NCBI GenBank assembly: GCA_904420055.1
Contig: CAJFTV010000009.1
Coordinates: 1-6,114 of the forward strand
Reading direction: 5' to 3'
DNA: 6,114 nucleotides
Origin: Candidatus Alloscillospira gallinarum
GTDB lineage: Bacteria > Bacillota > Clostridia > Oscillospirales > Oscillospiraceae
Shown here in pieces: positions 5,167 through 6,114 of the stretch (the first letter of the stretch is position 1; the number at the start of each line of letters is the position of its first letter). The translations under genes were made by a program, and so were the position numbers. The notes under the pieces were generated by a model that was given only the letters and a program-made list of their open reading frames with translations, ran no database searches and was not told the DNA's origin.

Positions 5167-6114
5167 TCAGTACGCAACGCCCCAGATTACCATTTTATCT
5201 GCGGGCTTACCGCATATGGCGCAGGTGTCGCCGATGTGTTCCTGCTCAAAGGGAATACACCGGGAGGACATGCCCGCCTCCTCCTTCATGCGCATCTCGC
5301 ATTCAAGGTCGCCGCACCACATGGTCTTAATAAATCCGCCCTGCTCCTGCTGCATCTTCTTTGCTTCCTCAAGGGTATGGGCACAGGCCGTATGCTCGGT
5401 GAGGTTTTTCTTCGCCTTGTCGAAAAGTCCCTTGTGTACGGCGTCTAAAAGCTCCTTTACCGCCGTCTCGAGGCTGTCAAGGCCAATCTCTGCCTTTTCC
5501 CCGTTATCGCGGCGCACCGCAACGCACTTGCCGCCCTCGATATCCCTGGGGCCTATCTCAATCCTCAGCGGAACGCCCTTCATCTCGTACTCGGCAAACT
5601 TCCAGCCGGGGCTGTTGTCAGAAAAGTCGCCTTTTACTCTTATACCGGCGTTCTTCAGGCGCTCTACAAGCTTTTCCGCCGCCTCAAGTACCCCGGGCTT
5701 GTGCATCGCCACCGGCACCACCACCACCTGAATGGGGGCGATTTTTGGGGGTAGGACAAGTCCGCTGTTGTCGCCGTGGGTCATTATTATGCCACCGATT
5801 ATTCTCGTTGACATTCCCCATGACGTCTGGTGGGGATAAGAGAGCTTATTCTCCTTATCCGCGAATGTGATATCAAATGCCCTGGCAAAACCGTCTCCAA
5901 AATAGTGGGAGGTACCACTTTGGAGAGCCTTTTTGTCGTGCATCATGCACTCTATTGTGTATGTGTCCTCGGCCCCGGCAAATTTCTCCTTGTCGGTTTT
6001 GTTTCCGCGGATAACCGGCATGGCCAGATAGTTTTCACAGCAGTCGGCGTAAATCTCCAGCATCTGCCGCGTCTCCTCAATCGCCTCTTCTGCCGTGGCA
6101 TGGAGGGTGTGCCC
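5167..6114 (-). CDS. proS: Prolyl-tRNA synthetase, type 3 (N-terminus cut by window edge)
   Basis: Class II aminoacyl-tRNA synthetase that charges tRNA-Pro in the cytoplasm. The visible 315 residues are about two thirds of the usual 480; some 165 N-terminal residues lie beyond the right edge. The fragment opens at GHTLHATAEEA, just after motif 2. It continues with L-Q-S-G-T-S-H (substrate pocket), motif 3 in W-G-M-S-T-R-I-I-G with H-G-D-N-S-G-L-V-L-P-P (about visible residues 99-123), the anticodon-binding domain (about 127-225) and the C-terminal domain. That domain keeps a four-cysteine set, C-x4-C (267, 272) and C-x2-C (298, 301), which fits the zinc site of this type, and ends in the characteristic terminal tyrosine (W-G-V-A-Y-stop). 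This archaeal/eukaryote-like form without the editing insert is found in a subset of bacteria including many Clostridia. No clear terminator follows directly; the hairpin at 4952-4983 may serve. Confidence 0.96.
   Translation of the reverse strand, partial: GHTLHATAEEAIEETRQMLEIYADCCENYLAMPVIRGNKTDKEKFAGAEDTYTIECMMHDKKALQSGTSHYFGDGFARAFDITFADKENKLSYPHQTSWGMSTRIIGGIIMTHGDNSGLVLPPKIAPIQVVVVPVAMHKPGVLEAAEKLVERLKNAGIRVKGDFSDNSPGWKFAEYEMKGVPLRIEIGPRDIEGGKCVAVRRDNGEKAEIGLDSLETAVKELLDAVHKGLFDKAKKNLTEHTACAHTLEEAKKMQQEQGGFIKTMWCGDLECEMRMKEEAGMSSRCIPFEQEHIGDTCAICGKPADKMVIWGVAY

Noticed and set aside
5167..5169. TGA at the end of proS as a selenocysteine codon
   Set aside because: The conserved C-terminal tyrosine of type 3 ProRS directly precedes it, so it is the true stop; no selenocysteine insertion hairpin is seen just downstream.
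5051..5731. Plus-strand open frame opposite proS
   Set aside because: Ser/Pro-rich shadow of the synthetase gene with no support of its own.
1..6114. CRISPR array, insertion sequence, prophage or toxin-antitoxin pair
   Set aside because: No spaced direct repeats, no transposase or integrase frame, no terminal inverted repeats with target duplications, and no small two-gene pair were found on either strand.

Overview
The window looks like chromosome of a strict anaerobe, most probably a Firmicute of the class Clostridia. The reasons are a type 3 (archaeal/eukaryote-like) prolyl-tRNA synthetase, an oxygen-sensitive glycyl-radical-enzyme activase with extra ferredoxin clusters, a fused two-domain CoA-transferase, strong purine-rich Shine-Dalgarno sites, and AT-rich intergenic DNA between coding regions of about 50% GC. 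Genus and species cannot be read from the sequence.

All recognisable genes lie on the minus strand, so transcription runs from right to left. From the right edge: the C-terminal two thirds of ProS (5167 to the edge); a short, probably relict, reading frame for a hydrophobic segment with a charged tail (5023-5166); a CoA-transferase (3381-4931) with its own candidate promoter, a palindrome in the promoter spacer, a leader hairpin and a strong terminator; a gene-free stretch (3015-3380); a LysR-type regulator (2151-3014); a glycyl-radical-enzyme activase (1074-2033) preceded by a textbook T-N11-A LysR-type palindrome and followed by a near-perfect terminator; and a membrane-anchored alpha/beta hydrolase (TTG start at 878) that runs off the left edge just after its catalytic histidine.

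The genes are mostly separate transcription units, not one operon. The best-supported link is LysR regulator -> T-N11-A site -> activase. The activase should install a glycyl radical on a large partner enzyme, but no such enzyme is encoded here, so the pair is split or the partner lies outside. The CoA-transferase would move CoA between short or medium acyl groups in fermentation and could belong to the same metabolism, but only proximity supports that. ProS is housekeeping.

I found no clear new system. The items most worth checking are the LysR-type box in front of an activase with no visible partner, the dyad inside the CoA-transferase promoter with its leader hairpin, the in-frame hydrophobic tail after the ProS stop codon, and a gene-free block that may be a dispersed intergenic repeat.
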